Origin: Deltaproteobacteria bacterium
GTDB taxonomy: Bacteria > Myxococcota_A > Polyangia > Polyangiales > Ga0077539
NCBI GenBank assembly: GCA_947477565.1
Contig: CANJUR010000048.1
Coordinates: 1-36,709, forward strand
Direction of reading: 5' to 3'
Length of the DNA stretch: 36,709 nucleotides
Shown: positions 27,422 to 36,709 of the stretch, in pieces
How the letters are laid out: every line of letters begins with the position of its first letter
How positions within the stretch are numbered: position 1 is the first letter of the stretch
The notes under the pieces: generated by a model
The model's database searches: none
What the model saw: only the letters and a program-made list of their open reading frames with translations
Told to the model about the DNA's origin: nothing
Made by a program: the position numbers and the translations under genes

Positions 27422-28617
27422 GATGCCTCCGCTTCCAGCAAGCACGCCTGCGTCGCCCGTCCGATGCACGTCAGCACGTAGCCCTGCGCCCGCTCCTCTG
27501 CGGATAGGCAATTGGGCTCCTCCAGCGTCATGGCCCCCTCGCGCAACTTCATCCGACAGGCCCCGCAGCCTCCCATCGTGCACGAATACGGCACCGGTAC
27601 CCGCTGCCCGAGCGCGGAGTCCAGCACCGTCTCGTGGGCATGATTGACGAATGTGTACTCCCTCCCACCCAGCACCGCTGTCATCGCAATATCGCCCCCG
27701 ACATCGGCCATCGGAACGCTGTGCACCGGTGCGCAGAAGCGCTCCTCGTGGATGCTCTTGTCATGCACCCCGCGCTCCTGAAGCGCCGCGCGCACAGACT
27801 CCATCATCGGCGCTGGCCCGCAGACGAAGTACTCGCAGCCTTCGTCCAACGATAGCCCATCGAGCTCGCGAGCGGTCGTCGCGGAGTCGAGCATTCCCGT
27901 CCCGCCGGTCCATTCGCTCGGCGGATCGCTCAGTACGAAACGAAGGGCAAGGCGCACGGGATATCGACTCTCAAGCGCCGCCAACTCCTCCATAAATAGG
28001 ATATCCCCGATCGATCGATTGCCCACCACGAAGGCCACCCGGGTGCCTGGAAGTCGGGTGAGCGCATCGCGCGCGATGGCCAACAATGGAGTCACCCCGG
28101 AGCCGCCCCCGAGGAGCACCAGCCCTGCAGGCGCGCCCTCCACCACAAAGCTTCCGGACGGACCAAACACATCCATCACGTCCCCCACCGCCGCGTGGTC
28201 GTTGAGGTACTGGCTCACCATTCCCCCGGCAACTCGCTTGATGGTCAGTCGTACCGAACCCGCCGGGGAGGCCGCCGCCATCGGGATCGACGCCGAGTAC
28301 GCCCGCCGCAGTACCTCGCCCCGCAACCGAATCGCCACGGTAAAAAACTGCCCCGGGAGCCACGCGATGCCCTCCCCACTCCGATCGACAAGCGTGAGCG
28401 AGATAGCATCCGGAGTCTCCCGCGCGACCGCCACCACCCGCACTGAGCGGGCACCGACGAGAGTCCGCGGTATCCCCGGAGGCACCGCCGGGCGTCGCGA
28501 TGTAAACGGCGGCGGCGGGCGCCCCGCGAGCCCGTCGAGAATCATCCGCGCATCGCGAACCCACTGGACACGGAAGAATCCTCGCGCCCGCTCGATCCAG
28601 GGAGCCACTCCGGCCAT
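27418..28617 (-). CDS. Flavin reductase with C-terminal 2Fe-2S ferredoxin (PaaE-like)
   Basis: A 399-residue protein of the ferredoxin-NADP reductase family fused to a plant-type ferredoxin. FAD-binding RAYS is at 105-108, nucleotide-binding GGGSGVTP at 170-177, CGPAPMM at 266-272, and the iron-sulfur cysteines are C346, C351, C354 and C384. This is the layout of oxygenase reductases such as PaaE: electrons pass from NAD(P)H through FAD and 2Fe-2S to an oxygenase. The ATG at 28615-28617 has a GGAGG eight bases upstream, so the longer frame to 28650 is rejected. The first 45 residues are an extra basic segment. First gene of a three-gene operon. Confidence 0.88.
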   Translation of the reverse strand: MAGVAPWIERARGFFRVQWVRDARMILDGLAGRPPPPFTSRRPAVPPGIPRTLVGARSVRVVAVARETPDAISLTLVDRSGEGIAWLPGQFFTVAIRLRGEVLRRAYSASIPMAAASPAGSVRLTIKRVAGGMVSQYLNDHAAVGDVMDVFGPSGSFVVEGAPAGLVLLGGGSGVTPLLAIARDALTRLPGTRVAFVVGNRSIGDILFMEELAALESRYPVRLALRFVLSDPPSEWTGGTGMLDSATTARELDGLSLDEGCEYFVCGPAPMMESVRAALQERGVHDKSIHEERFCAPVHSVPMADVGGDIAMTAVLGGREYTFVNHAHETVLDSALGQRVPVPYSCTMGGCGACRMKLREGAMTLEEPNCLSAEERAQGYVLTCIGRATQACLLEAEAS

Positions 28618-28674
28618 CGTTGAAACCTCCGTGCCACGACCGTCCGCCAAGCCTTAGCGGTCTAGCGTGCTGAG

Positions 28675-28690
28675 CGTCAAGTGGCACTTG
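28675..28690. promoter_or_regulatory. Putative operator/promoter of the reductase operon
   Basis: CAAGTGGCACTTG at 28678-28690 is a perfect dyad (6-bp arms around one base). On the minus strand it overlaps a -35-like TTGACG (28680-28675), followed after 18 bases by a weak TAAGGC. A long spacer with a dyad nearby is how MerR-type promoters look, and the operon encodes a MerR protein. This is inference from position and symmetry. Confidence 0.4.
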
Positions 28691-28768
28691 TCACTTGGTG
28701 CGAAGGCCTGGCGCCCATCGTTACTCGGTGCCGACGGCTCCGCCGGACCGGTGATGGGGAGGATTGGT

Positions 28769-28784
28769 TTACCTGATCAGGTAA
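28769..28784. repeat. 16-bp perfect palindrome over the prmC stop
   Basis: TTACCTGATCAGGTAA is a perfect 16-bp palindrome at 28769-28784 containing the prmC stop codon (28777-28779). It may be an operator for the downstream reductase operon or a small hairpin ending prmC transcription. There is no T-run after it, which makes a terminator less likely. Confidence 0.5.
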
Positions 28785-29640
28785 GGTCGGCGGTGAGTAC
28801 GCGGTCGAGGCGCGCGTAGTCGAGTGTCACGCTGACGGCGGGGAAGCCTGCGGCCTCGGCGAGCGCGCGGGCGGCGGGGCCTTGATCGTGGCCCAACTCG
28901 ACGACGAGCGAGGCGCCCGGGAGAAGGTGGGAAAGAGCTCCTGCGACCACGGTGCGCAGCACGAGAAGGCCGTCGGCGCCGCCGTCGAGGGCGAGGCGGG
29001 GCTCGAAGAGGGCGACGTCGGGCATGAGCGTGTCGCACTCCGCGCTGGGGATGTACGGCGGGTTGCTCACGATGAGGTCGTAGCGCGCCTCGCCGATGGG
29101 CTTGTAAAGGCTTCCGTGGTGCAGTGTGACGCGGGACTCCGCGCCGAGCGCGGCGACGTTTTCACGAGCGAGCGCGAGCGCCGCTTCGCTCAGATCGACG
29201 GCGTCTACAGTCAACGACGGAATCTCCAGGGCCAGGGTGATCGCGATGGCGCCGGTGCCGGTGCCGAGGTCGAGCACCCGCAGCGGACCGTCGCCGCGAG
29301 CCTTGAGGCGGGCAATCGCGGCTTCGATCACGAGCTCGGTTTCAGGCCGCGGGACAAGCGCCCGCGAATCAACGGCAAAACGGCGGTTGTAGAAGTCCCG
29401 GTACCCCAGGATGTATGCGACGGGCTCGCGACGACGGCGGCGCTCGAGGAGCCCGCGAATCTTCGCCAACTCGGCGTCGTTGAGCGGCTGATCAATGCGT
29501 AGATAGAGGTCGATGCGGCGGAGCCCGAGGGCGTGGGCGACGAGCAACTCGGCGTCGAGGCGGGCGCCCTCGATGCCGCGGCCCGCGAGGTCACGGGCGG
29601 TCCAGGTCGAGACGCGTCCGATGGTCCATGGGTCATTCAC
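28777..29640 (-). CDS. prmC: Release factor glutamine methyltransferase PrmC (HemK)
   Basis: A 287-residue SAM-dependent methyltransferase that modifies the glutamine of the GGQ motif in release factors RF1 and RF2. The N-terminal helical domain (1-100) carries GARLDAELLVAHALG and the EPVAYILG segment, both typical of PrmC. The SAM motif DLGTGTGA is at 124-131 and the catalytic NPPY at 193-196, followed by IPSAE. Length is usual for the family. The start is a GTG at 29638-29640. prfA, its frequent neighbour, is not in the window. It diverges from the membrane protein gene at 29797. Confidence 0.93.
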   Translation of the reverse strand: MNDPWTIGRVSTWTARDLAGRGIEGARLDAELLVAHALGLRRIDLYLRIDQPLNDAELAKIRGLLERRRRREPVAYILGYRDFYNRRFAVDSRALVPRPETELVIEAAIARLKARGDGPLRVLDLGTGTGAIAITLALEIPSLTVDAVDLSEAALALARENVAALGAESRVTLHHGSLYKPIGEARYDLIVSNPPYIPSAECDTLMPDVALFEPRLALDGGADGLLVLRTVVAGALSHLLPGASLVVELGHDQGPAARALAEAAGFPAVSVTLDYARLDRVLTADLT

Positions 29641-29705
29641 GGGGGGTATGGTCCCCCGTCTGTCCGATCGACCGTCGGGCCGTCAACTCTCGCCCGAGGA
29701 TTCCC

Positions 29706-29735
29706 TTCCGTTCCCCCGGCGGCTTCTTCTATGAT
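29706..29735 (+). promoter_or_regulatory. Weak candidate promoter for the 29797 gene
   Basis: TATGAT at 29730-29735 resembles a -10 box; the best -35 at 18 bases is a poor TTCCGT (29706-29711). The transcript would have a leader of about 55 bases with a good AAGGAG ribosome site at 29785-29790. Confidence 0.3.
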
Positions 29736-29796
29736 TCTATCCAACGTCTGTCCGGCGAACCGTCCATCGCCCTGTACGTCCGCCAAGGAGTTTCGC

Positions 29797-30870
29797 ATGC
29801 GCTCGTCACCGCTCCGCCTCGGCCTCGGTCTCGCGTTTAGTCTCGGCTTCGCGTCGAGTCTCAGCCTCGCACAGACCGCCACCAACCTCGGCGCTGCCCA
29901 CGTGCTCGGGCTGCGCGCGCCCGATGGTGACGACGACATCGCCGCGAGCTTCAGCGCGCAACTCCGCCTCGCCGCTCGCGGCGCCGGTTACGAAGTGCCC
30001 GACAACTCCCCTGCCATGGAGCAGGAGATGGCCGTCGCCGGATGTTCGTCCACGGGCCCCGACTGCCTCCACATGGTCGCCGATGACATCCATGCCACCA
30101 AGCTGATCTACGGCACGGTCACCCGCATCGGTCGCGGTCGCAACGCCTCCCTCAGCGTCGAGATCAGCCTCTGGGACGAGGGATCGCGCCGCGAGGTGCA
30201 CCGCGTCTCCCGGGTGCTCACCCGCGCCCAGGCCAACAACCCCACCGACCTCCGAGAGGCCGCCATGCGGGCCCTCACGGAGATCTCGCAAAACGACATC
30301 CCGCCGCCCGTCAACCCCGCCAATCCCACGCTCAACACCGGTACGGGCCTACCCGCCCTGCAAGTGCAGCAGGTGATCATCGAGCGCCCGGCCCCCGCGC
30401 GCACCCCGGTGCTGCGCTACATCGGCTTCGGCGCCCTCGGCCTCGGCGGCGCGCTCGCCGTCGTCGGCCTCGTCGAGGCCATCGTCTCGTCGGGCCAGGC
30501 CAGCAGCGCAACCGAGTCCACGCCCCTCTCCGCCGAGCCGTACGGCTCCTGGGCGCGCTTCCAGGCCAACGTGAACTACGGCCGCACCCAGTCCGCCAGC
30601 CAGGTGTGCGACCTCGCTTCGCAAAGCTCTGGCACCGACGCCGCGCAGGTGCGCGACCTCTGCGCGTCCAACAACACCGCCCGCTCGCTCGCCCTCGGGC
30701 TCGGCATCGGCGGCGTCGTCATCGCGGCCGTCGGCGCGGTGCTCGTGTTCGTCGATCGGCCCCGCGCGGAGAGCGCACCCGCCGCGCAGCCCCTCCCCGC
30801 GAGCGCTCGCCTGCACGTCTCGCCGATCTTCGGCGCTACCAACGGCATGGCCCTGTCTTACACGTTCTAG
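29797..30870 (+). CDS. Secreted/membrane protein with two membrane segments
   Basis: A 357-residue protein. Residues 1-25 form a signal peptide ending SLAQ. About 30-165 form an exported domain containing GCSSTGPDC; its opening (AHVLGLRAPDGDDDIAASFSAQLR) resembles proteins of myxobacteria that compute a total from a secretin-like N-domain, but I cannot name the family. Membrane segments are at about 207-231 and 297-320, separated by a loop with C271 and C289. The C-terminus ends in an alternating hydrophobic stretch finishing in phenylalanine. The ATG follows AAGGAG by six bases. The layout (domain, two membrane spans with a paired-cysteine loop, short tail) is shared with the gene at 32025. 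Confidence 0.8.
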   Translation: MRSSPLRLGLGLAFSLGFASSLSLAQTATNLGAAHVLGLRAPDGDDDIAASFSAQLRLAARGAGYEVPDNSPAMEQEMAVAGCSSTGPDCLHMVADDIHATKLIYGTVTRIGRGRNASLSVEISLWDEGSRREVHRVSRVLTRAQANNPTDLREAAMRALTEISQNDIPPPVNPANPTLNTGTGLPALQVQQVIIERPAPARTPVLRYIGFGALGLGGALAVVGLVEAIVSSGQASSATESTPLSAEPYGSWARFQANVNYGRTQSASQVCDLASQSSGTDAAQVRDLCASNNTARSLALGLGIGGVVIAAVGAVLVFVDRPRAESAPAAQPLPASARLHVSPIFGATNGMALSYTF

Positions 30871-30895
30871 TAATCCCCCCCCCGTCCATCATCCT

Positions 30896-31975
30896 ATGCG
30901 TGTCATCGGCGGAACCTGGGGCGGTCGTCGTCTCCTCGGCCCCCCTCGCGGTGCCGAGACCCGGCCTACCAGCGATCGTGTGCGCGAGGCCATCTTCAAC
31001 ATCACCTCCTCGCGCCTCGACGGCGCACGCGTGCTCGACCTCTTCGCGGGCACCGGCGCTCTCGGCGTCGAGGCGCTCTCCCGCGGCGCTGCGCACGCCA
31101 CCTTTGTCGATTGCGACCGCGGACTCTGCCAGACCATCGCAACCAACCTCGAGAACCTCGAGTGCGACCCGTCGCGCTACGTCGTCGTGCTCCGCGACGT
31201 GCGCCGCGTCTTCAAGCAGACTCCCGGGCCCTTCGACCTGGTCTTCATCGACCCGCCGTATGGCCACCACCTGGAGCTTGAGGCCCTCGCCGCCCTCGCC
31301 GCCCCAGGGATGCTCAGCGCCGACGCGCTCGTCGTGGTCGAGCACGCCTCTCGGGAGACCCTCGCGCTTCCTGCCGCCGCCGCCGCTGCGTTCGGCGAGC
31401 CCGACACCCGCGCCTACGGTGACACCTCCGTGACCCTGTACCGCCCAAAGCCCACCGCCGTCCCCGTCTCCGCGCCCCTCGCGAAAGAGCGCATCGCGGT
31501 GTACGCCGGATCGTTCGACCCGCCGACCAACGGGCACATCGACATCATCCGCCGCGCCGCAGCAATCTGCGACCGCCTCGTGGTCGCCGTCGCGGGCAAC
31601 CCTCGCAAGAACTCGCTCTTCACCTCCGATGAGCGCGTCGAGATTCTTCGAGAAATCCTTGCGGACGACCCTCGCGTCGAGGTCGATCGCATCGACGGGC
31701 TCCTCGTTGACTATGCCCGGGAGCGTGGGGCGACGGCGATCATCCGCGGGCTGCGCGCGGTCGCGGACTTCGAGTACGAGTTTCAGATGGCGTGCATGAA
31801 TCACCACCTGGCGCCGGGCGTCGAGACGGTCTTCCTCATGACGGCGCAGGAGTACTTCTACGTAAGCTCCTCGCTCGTGAAGGAGGTCGCCAGCTTCGGC
31901 GGCGACGTGAGCCCTTTCCTCCCTCCGTTGGTGCAGGCCCGACTGCTCGAACGCATCCCGCAGCGCCGCGGGTGA
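30896..31975 (+). CDS. rsmD-coaD: RsmD-CoaD fusion: 16S rRNA methyltransferase plus phosphopantetheine adenylyltransferase
   Basis: A single 359-residue frame. Residues 1-183 are RsmD, which methylates G966 of 16S rRNA at N2: RVIGGTWGGRRL start, RPTSDRVREAIFN at 23-35, SAM loop DLFAGTGALG at 48-57 and catalytic DPPY at 119-122. After a short proline/alanine linker, residues about 199-359 are CoaD, making dephospho-CoA from phosphopantetheine and ATP: AGSFDPPTNGH at 204-214 (nucleotidyltransferase TxGH), RGLRAVADFEYE at 284-295 and VSSSLVKEVA at 323-332. Both halves are of full length. The two genes are commonly adjacent; here no stop or start separates them. There is no clear ribosome site; a run of nine C lies just upstream. 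Confidence 0.93.
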   Translation: MRVIGGTWGGRRLLGPPRGAETRPTSDRVREAIFNITSSRLDGARVLDLFAGTGALGVEALSRGAAHATFVDCDRGLCQTIATNLENLECDPSRYVVVLRDVRRVFKQTPGPFDLVFIDPPYGHHLELEALAALAAPGMLSADALVVVEHASRETLALPAAAAAAFGEPDTRAYGDTSVTLYRPKPTAVPVSAPLAKERIAVYAGSFDPPTNGHIDIIRRAAAICDRLVVAVAGNPRKNSLFTSDERVEILREILADDPRVEVDRIDGLLVDYARERGATAIIRGLRAVADFEYEFQMACMNHHLAPGVETVFLMTAQEYFYVSSSLVKEVASFGGDVSPFLPPLVQARLLERIPQRRG

Positions 31976-31985
31976 GCGACCGAAC

Positions 31986-32016
31986 TTGCTGGTTCGTTCG
32001 GCCGTAACGGTATAAT
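31986..32016 (+). promoter_or_regulatory. Strong -10 promoter giving a near-leaderless transcript
   Basis: TATAAT at 32011-32016 is a perfect -10 box. TTGCTG at 31986-31991 is a partial -35 with a 19-base spacer. The ATG of the next gene is at 32025, so transcription would start within about two bases of it. No ribosome site exists between. Translation would therefore be leaderless. Confidence 0.6.
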
Positions 32017-32024
32017 CCCGAACA

Positions 32025-32798
32025 ATGCGCCGATCGTACGCCGCCGCTTTTTTCGTCGCGACGCTGTGCCCCCTGGTCGCCAGCGCGCAGCCCGCCGATC
32101 CGACCCGCGACGGCGAGGCACGACTGCATTTCTCCACCGGCCGCGACGCTTTTTCCCGCGGTGACTTCGCCACTGCGGTCACCGAGTTTGAGCGCGCGTA
32201 CTCCCTCTCGCGCCGCGCGCAACTGCTCTACAACATCGGCACCACCTACGAGCGGCTCCACCGCTGGGAGGAGGCCCGCAGCGCGCTCCAGCGCTACCTC
32301 GACGCCGTCACCGACGCGCCCGATCGCGCCGAGGTCGAGGGCCGCGTTCGCATCATCGACGTCGAGATTCAGCACCAGAGTTACGAGCCGCCCGCCGCAG
32401 CGCCACCGCCGCCGCCGCCGCAGATCGTGATGGTCGATCGGCCCGTCGTGCAGGCGTTTCGCCCGTGGCAGATCACCTTCTGGGTGGCCGGGGGAATGGC
32501 CGTGGTGTCCGGCGGACTCGCGCTCGGCATCGGGCTGCTCGCCGACGACCGATACAACACCCTCGCCAACACGTGCGGACAGACACAGTCCGGTTGCAAC
32601 GAAGCGGACATCAGCGACATGCGACTGCGTCAGGGGTTCGTCAACGCTTCCATCGCAGCGGCCGGGTCGTTCGCCGCGCTCACCGTCACGGCGTTTGTCT
32701 GTGATCGCCTGCTCGATCGCCCGACCACTCCGTCGCAGGGGCCGATGGTCACCCCTACCGCCGGTGGCGCAGTGATCGGCTGGGGAGGGACGCTGTGA
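32025..32798 (+). CDS. Exported TPR protein with two membrane segments
   Basis: A 257-residue protein. A signal peptide (1-23, ending ASAQ) is followed by a TPR-like helical region about 30-100 (GRDAFSRGDFATAVTEFERAY, LLYNIGTTYERLHRWEEA). A proline-rich linker lies near 122-133. Two membrane segments, about 147-170 and 208-230, flank a loop with a cysteine pair (NTCGQTQSGC). This TPR/Pro-rich/two-span build is common in myxobacterial envelope proteins of unknown role. It begins a likely transcript driven by the TATAAT box eight bases upstream, and its stop overlaps the start of the lipoprotein gene, so the two are coupled. Confidence 0.85.
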   Translation: MRRSYAAAFFVATLCPLVASAQPADPTRDGEARLHFSTGRDAFSRGDFATAVTEFERAYSLSRRAQLLYNIGTTYERLHRWEEARSALQRYLDAVTDAPDRAEVEGRVRIIDVEIQHQSYEPPAAAPPPPPPQIVMVDRPVVQAFRPWQITFWVAGGMAVVSGGLALGIGLLADDRYNTLANTCGQTQSGCNEADISDMRLRQGFVNASIAAAGSFAALTVTAFVCDRLLDRPTTPSQGPMVTPTAGGAVIGWGGTL

Positions 32799-34075
32799 GG
32801 CGCGCGCTCCGACCTACGCTCGCACTCGCGCTCTGCGCGGTGGGCTGCAGCTATCCGCTCGACGCTCTTCGCGCCCACGATGCAGGCCGAGTCGGCGATC
32901 GCCCCATGCCGACGCCCGACCTGGGCGTGCGCTCCGACGTCGCGGTCGATCTCGGCGCGCCCTCGGCAGACACCGGCGCAGCCCGTGCGGGAAGCTGCGA
33001 TGTTGACGGTGGCATCGTGGTGCGGCTGGCCCCGCCGGTCGCGCCGATGCGCGCGGGCGCCGACGCGGGCGTCACGCTGGCCTTCGCGATGGCCAGCAAC
33101 AACCTCCAGGGTGCCATCGGGCTCTCGCTGCCCACGGGAACCGTCGATGGTGGCGCCTACCCGGGGTGTATGACGGCCGATCCGATGACTGCCCCGCCGA
33201 CGCGCATCTACCGCTACCAGATGGTCGAGGGCGGCACCGTCACGGCCACCACCAACACGCAGCACTGCACGTCGTTTGACACGCGCGTCTACGCGGTGTG
33301 GTCGTGCAAGGCGCAAGACCTCGCGAACCCCGCAGTCTGCGGAGACGATCTCTCCGACAGCACGGATACCGCGCGTTGCCCCTCCTGCGGAACGGGAACG
33401 GGCTCGGACACGGCGTGTAGCCCGCTTCTCTCGACGATTGTCACGCCGCCGTCGCAGGTGCTCCGCCGGGGCGACGTCGTGTTCTTCGCCGTCACTGGTT
33501 TCAACATCTCGCCGGGGTTGTTTCCGCACCGGCTCTGGGTGGGTGAAAATGCGGCGCGAATCGAGCCCTTTCCCGTGACGCCGATCGTGCAGACGGTGAA
33601 CCGTTGCGTCTGTCAGGAGAACACCCAGGGGGCGCGGACGGTGTTCTTCCCACACCCGCTACCGATGGAGAGCTTTCCCTCGCCGACGACCACCGTGGGC
33701 AGCGGATCGACGTCTTTTCTGGGCGTGCGCGACGCGCTCCCGTCCGGGCTCTACTCCGGCGTCGGGCTGCAACTCCGCATCGCCCAATGGAACCTCTCCA
33801 CCGCTCCGGGATGTCCCCGGGAGATGGTGCGCGCGGTGTTCGACCTCATCGTCGGAGGCGCGATGGTGACGTCGTTCTCCATCCCCGCCACGCTCGCTCC
33901 GCCGATGACCGTGACGGTGCCGTACACGGCGTTTGCGCCGACGATGCTCAACCGCAACGGGGCCGGGATGCCCATCGAACTCCGCTTGCGCGAGGTGCAG
34001 CCGCAGCCCTCGTGTCTTTCTCTCGACCTCGACCCCACCGTCGGCGCCAGCGCGATCACCCTCTACGGCGGCTGA
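32795..34075 (+). CDS. Predicted lipoprotein of unknown function
   Basis: A 426-residue exported protein. The signal peptide has a lipobox ending AVGC (LALALCAVGC), so the cysteine near residue 18 should be lipidated. A low-complexity D/G/A/P linker (25-65) follows, then a cysteine-rich beta-type domain with CPSCGTGTGSDTACSP near 195-210, as in myxobacterial cell-surface proteins. The GTG start overlaps the previous stop (GTGA). No enzymatic motif is seen. It probably works with the TPR protein at the envelope. Confidence 0.8.
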   Translation: MRRALRPTLALALCAVGCSYPLDALRAHDAGRVGDRPMPTPDLGVRSDVAVDLGAPSADTGAARAGSCDVDGGIVVRLAPPVAPMRAGADAGVTLAFAMASNNLQGAIGLSLPTGTVDGGAYPGCMTADPMTAPPTRIYRYQMVEGGTVTATTNTQHCTSFDTRVYAVWSCKAQDLANPAVCGDDLSDSTDTARCPSCGTGTGSDTACSPLLSTIVTPPSQVLRRGDVVFFAVTGFNISPGLFPHRLWVGENAARIEPFPVTPIVQTVNRCVCQENTQGARTVFFPHPLPMESFPSPTTTVGSGSTSFLGVRDALPSGLYSGVGLQLRIAQWNLSTAPGCPREMVRAVFDLIVGGAMVTSFSIPATLAPPMTVTVPYTAFAPTMLNRNGAGMPIELRLREVQPQPSCLSLDLDPTVGASAITLYGG

Positions 34076-34103
34076 AATCCCGGTCGTCGGGGCGTACGCG
34101 CGT

Positions 34104-34133
34104 CTGGCACCATAGGCGAAAAAACCCTACAAT
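34104..34133 (+). promoter_or_regulatory. Candidate sigma70-type promoter for prkA
   Basis: CTGGCA (34104-34109) and TACAAT (34128-34133) are 18 bases apart and match four and five of six consensus positions. They lie about 40 bases upstream of the prkA start, in the only gap between the lipoprotein gene and prkA. Confidence 0.45.
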
Positions 34134-34174
34134 CACCACGTGCTCCCGCCGGGTGTGGGAGGTCGAAGGAGAGG

Positions 34175-36235
<2,061 letters not shown>

Positions 36236-36353
36236 CCCTCCGTCCGCTCCTCAGTACCCACGTTTCGCAGGGACCTTGCTGGGCGCCCGTGATTTCCCCC
36301 GGGGGTGCAACCCGCTGGAGAGCTTCGAGGTCTGGACGTTCGAGCCATCTGGT

Positions 36354-36404
36354 CCGCGGGCTGAAGCCCGCGGCACCGTCGCCAAAGCCCGTCTTCGACG
36401 GGCT
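36354..36404. repeat. Two REP-like palindromes downstream of prkA
   Basis: CCGCGGGCT-GA-AGCCCGCGG at 36354-36373 and AGCCCGTC-TTC-GACGGGCT at 36386-36404 are perfect hairpins 12 bases apart. Both share the AGCCCG core, typical of REP elements. They lie just beyond the REP-associated transposase remnant, consistent with that enzyme's substrates. They may also act as a terminator or mRNA stabiliser for prkA. Confidence 0.65.
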
Positions 36405-36419
36405 GCGCGCCGATCGAAT

Positions 36420-36709
36420 TCACGACGGTGCCTTCCACGGCGGCAGCTCCCACGCGGCGTCGAGAGCCCCCGTTGCATGGCGGTCCCTCTGGCGAAGAAC
36501 GTAGTCGAGGAGGGACGGAGGGACATCGGGCGCGCAGCTCTCGGCCCAAAAGCCGTCCTGCCAGACAAGGAGCGTGTCTTGAAAGATCCGGTTCCAGGAG
36601 TGGCTCACAGCGCCCTTGATGCGCCCGATGACGGTACTCAGCGCGCGGGTTTCCTCCCATCGGAGCATCGACGTGGACATGGTTGTCCGACCGTTGACAG
36701 CAACCACGG
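36420..36709 (-). pseudogene. REP-associated (Y1/HUH) transposase, frameshifted and cut by the window end
   Basis: On the minus strand, the frame starting near 36709 reads DNHVHVDAP, the HUH metal-binding motif of Y1 transposases. From about 36630 the homology continues in another frame as LSTVIGRIKGAVSHSWNR, then LVWQDGFWAES and LLDYVLRQRDRHA, matching the C-terminal part of REP-associated transposases (RayT). One frameshift therefore separates the motif from the rest. The 5' part is beyond the window. It may be a true pseudogene or a sequencing error. Its stop is at 36420. Confidence 0.55.

Noticed and set aside
34105..34121. A sigma54-type promoter from TGGCAC before prkA
   Set aside because: The -12 half (TTGC) is missing at the required spacing; a sigma70-type reading fits better.

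Overview
The window is GC-rich, densely coded DNA. Housekeeping genes (prmC, an rsmD-coaD fusion, prkA) sit beside several signal-peptide or lipoprotein genes of the 'TPR domain plus two membrane segments' kind. Together with the composition, this suggests a myxobacterium-like (Myxococcota/deltaproteobacterial) chromosome. That placement is inference; no rRNA or taxonomic marker is present.

Layout. (1) Positions 1-235 hold remnants of mobile DNA: three TGGATCA repeats of the sort found at IS21-family ends, then the domain V/VI 3' end of a group II intron. (2) Positions 387-18131, all on the minus strand, form a class 1 DISARM anti-phage locus read as drmD, HNH-like gene, PD-(D/E)XK-like gene, drmMI, small zinc-ribbon membrane protein, unknown gene, second PD-(D/E)XK-like gene, drmA, drmB, drmC. 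The five core genes are GC-rich and recognisable. The five genes lodged between them, and the part of drmMI where target recognition is expected, are visibly less GC-rich, so the locus looks like a mosaic with extra nuclease modules. (3) Positions 18460-25187 on the plus strand carry an orphan 308-residue protein, a small HTH protein, a 73-residue protein, a zinc-finger/TOPRIM (DUF3854-like) primase-type protein, a DUF927-like ATPase/helicase, a small coupled ORF and a tyrosine integrase. The integrase ORF runs into a tRNA-Arg(CCU) gene. This is the replication and integration module of an integrative element whose right end is that tRNA. DISARM lies on the element side of the tRNA, so it is probably cargo, but the left end of the element is not in the window.

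(4) Right of the tRNA the chromosome resumes. Positions 25490-28617 (minus) are a three-gene operon: a PaaE-like flavin/2Fe-2S reductase, a MerR-family regulator and a ferritin-like diiron protein, plausibly a self-regulated oxidase/oxygenase with its own electron donor. (5) prmC (minus) diverges from a run of plus-strand genes: a secreted/membrane protein, an in-frame RsmD-CoaD fusion, a TPR membrane protein with an apparently leaderless promoter, a lipoprotein, and the PrkA-type serine protein kinase. (6) The right end has two REP-like palindromes and a frameshifted REP-associated (Y1/HUH) transposase that runs off the window.

How it works together: DISARM core proteins (SNF2-type helicase DrmD, methylase DrmMI, helicase DrmA, DUF1998 protein DrmB, PLD protein DrmC) restrict unmodified phage DNA. 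The embedded HNH and PD-(D/E)XK proteins could add nuclease activity to the complex or be a separate nested system. All calls come from reading the sequence; no database search was run.
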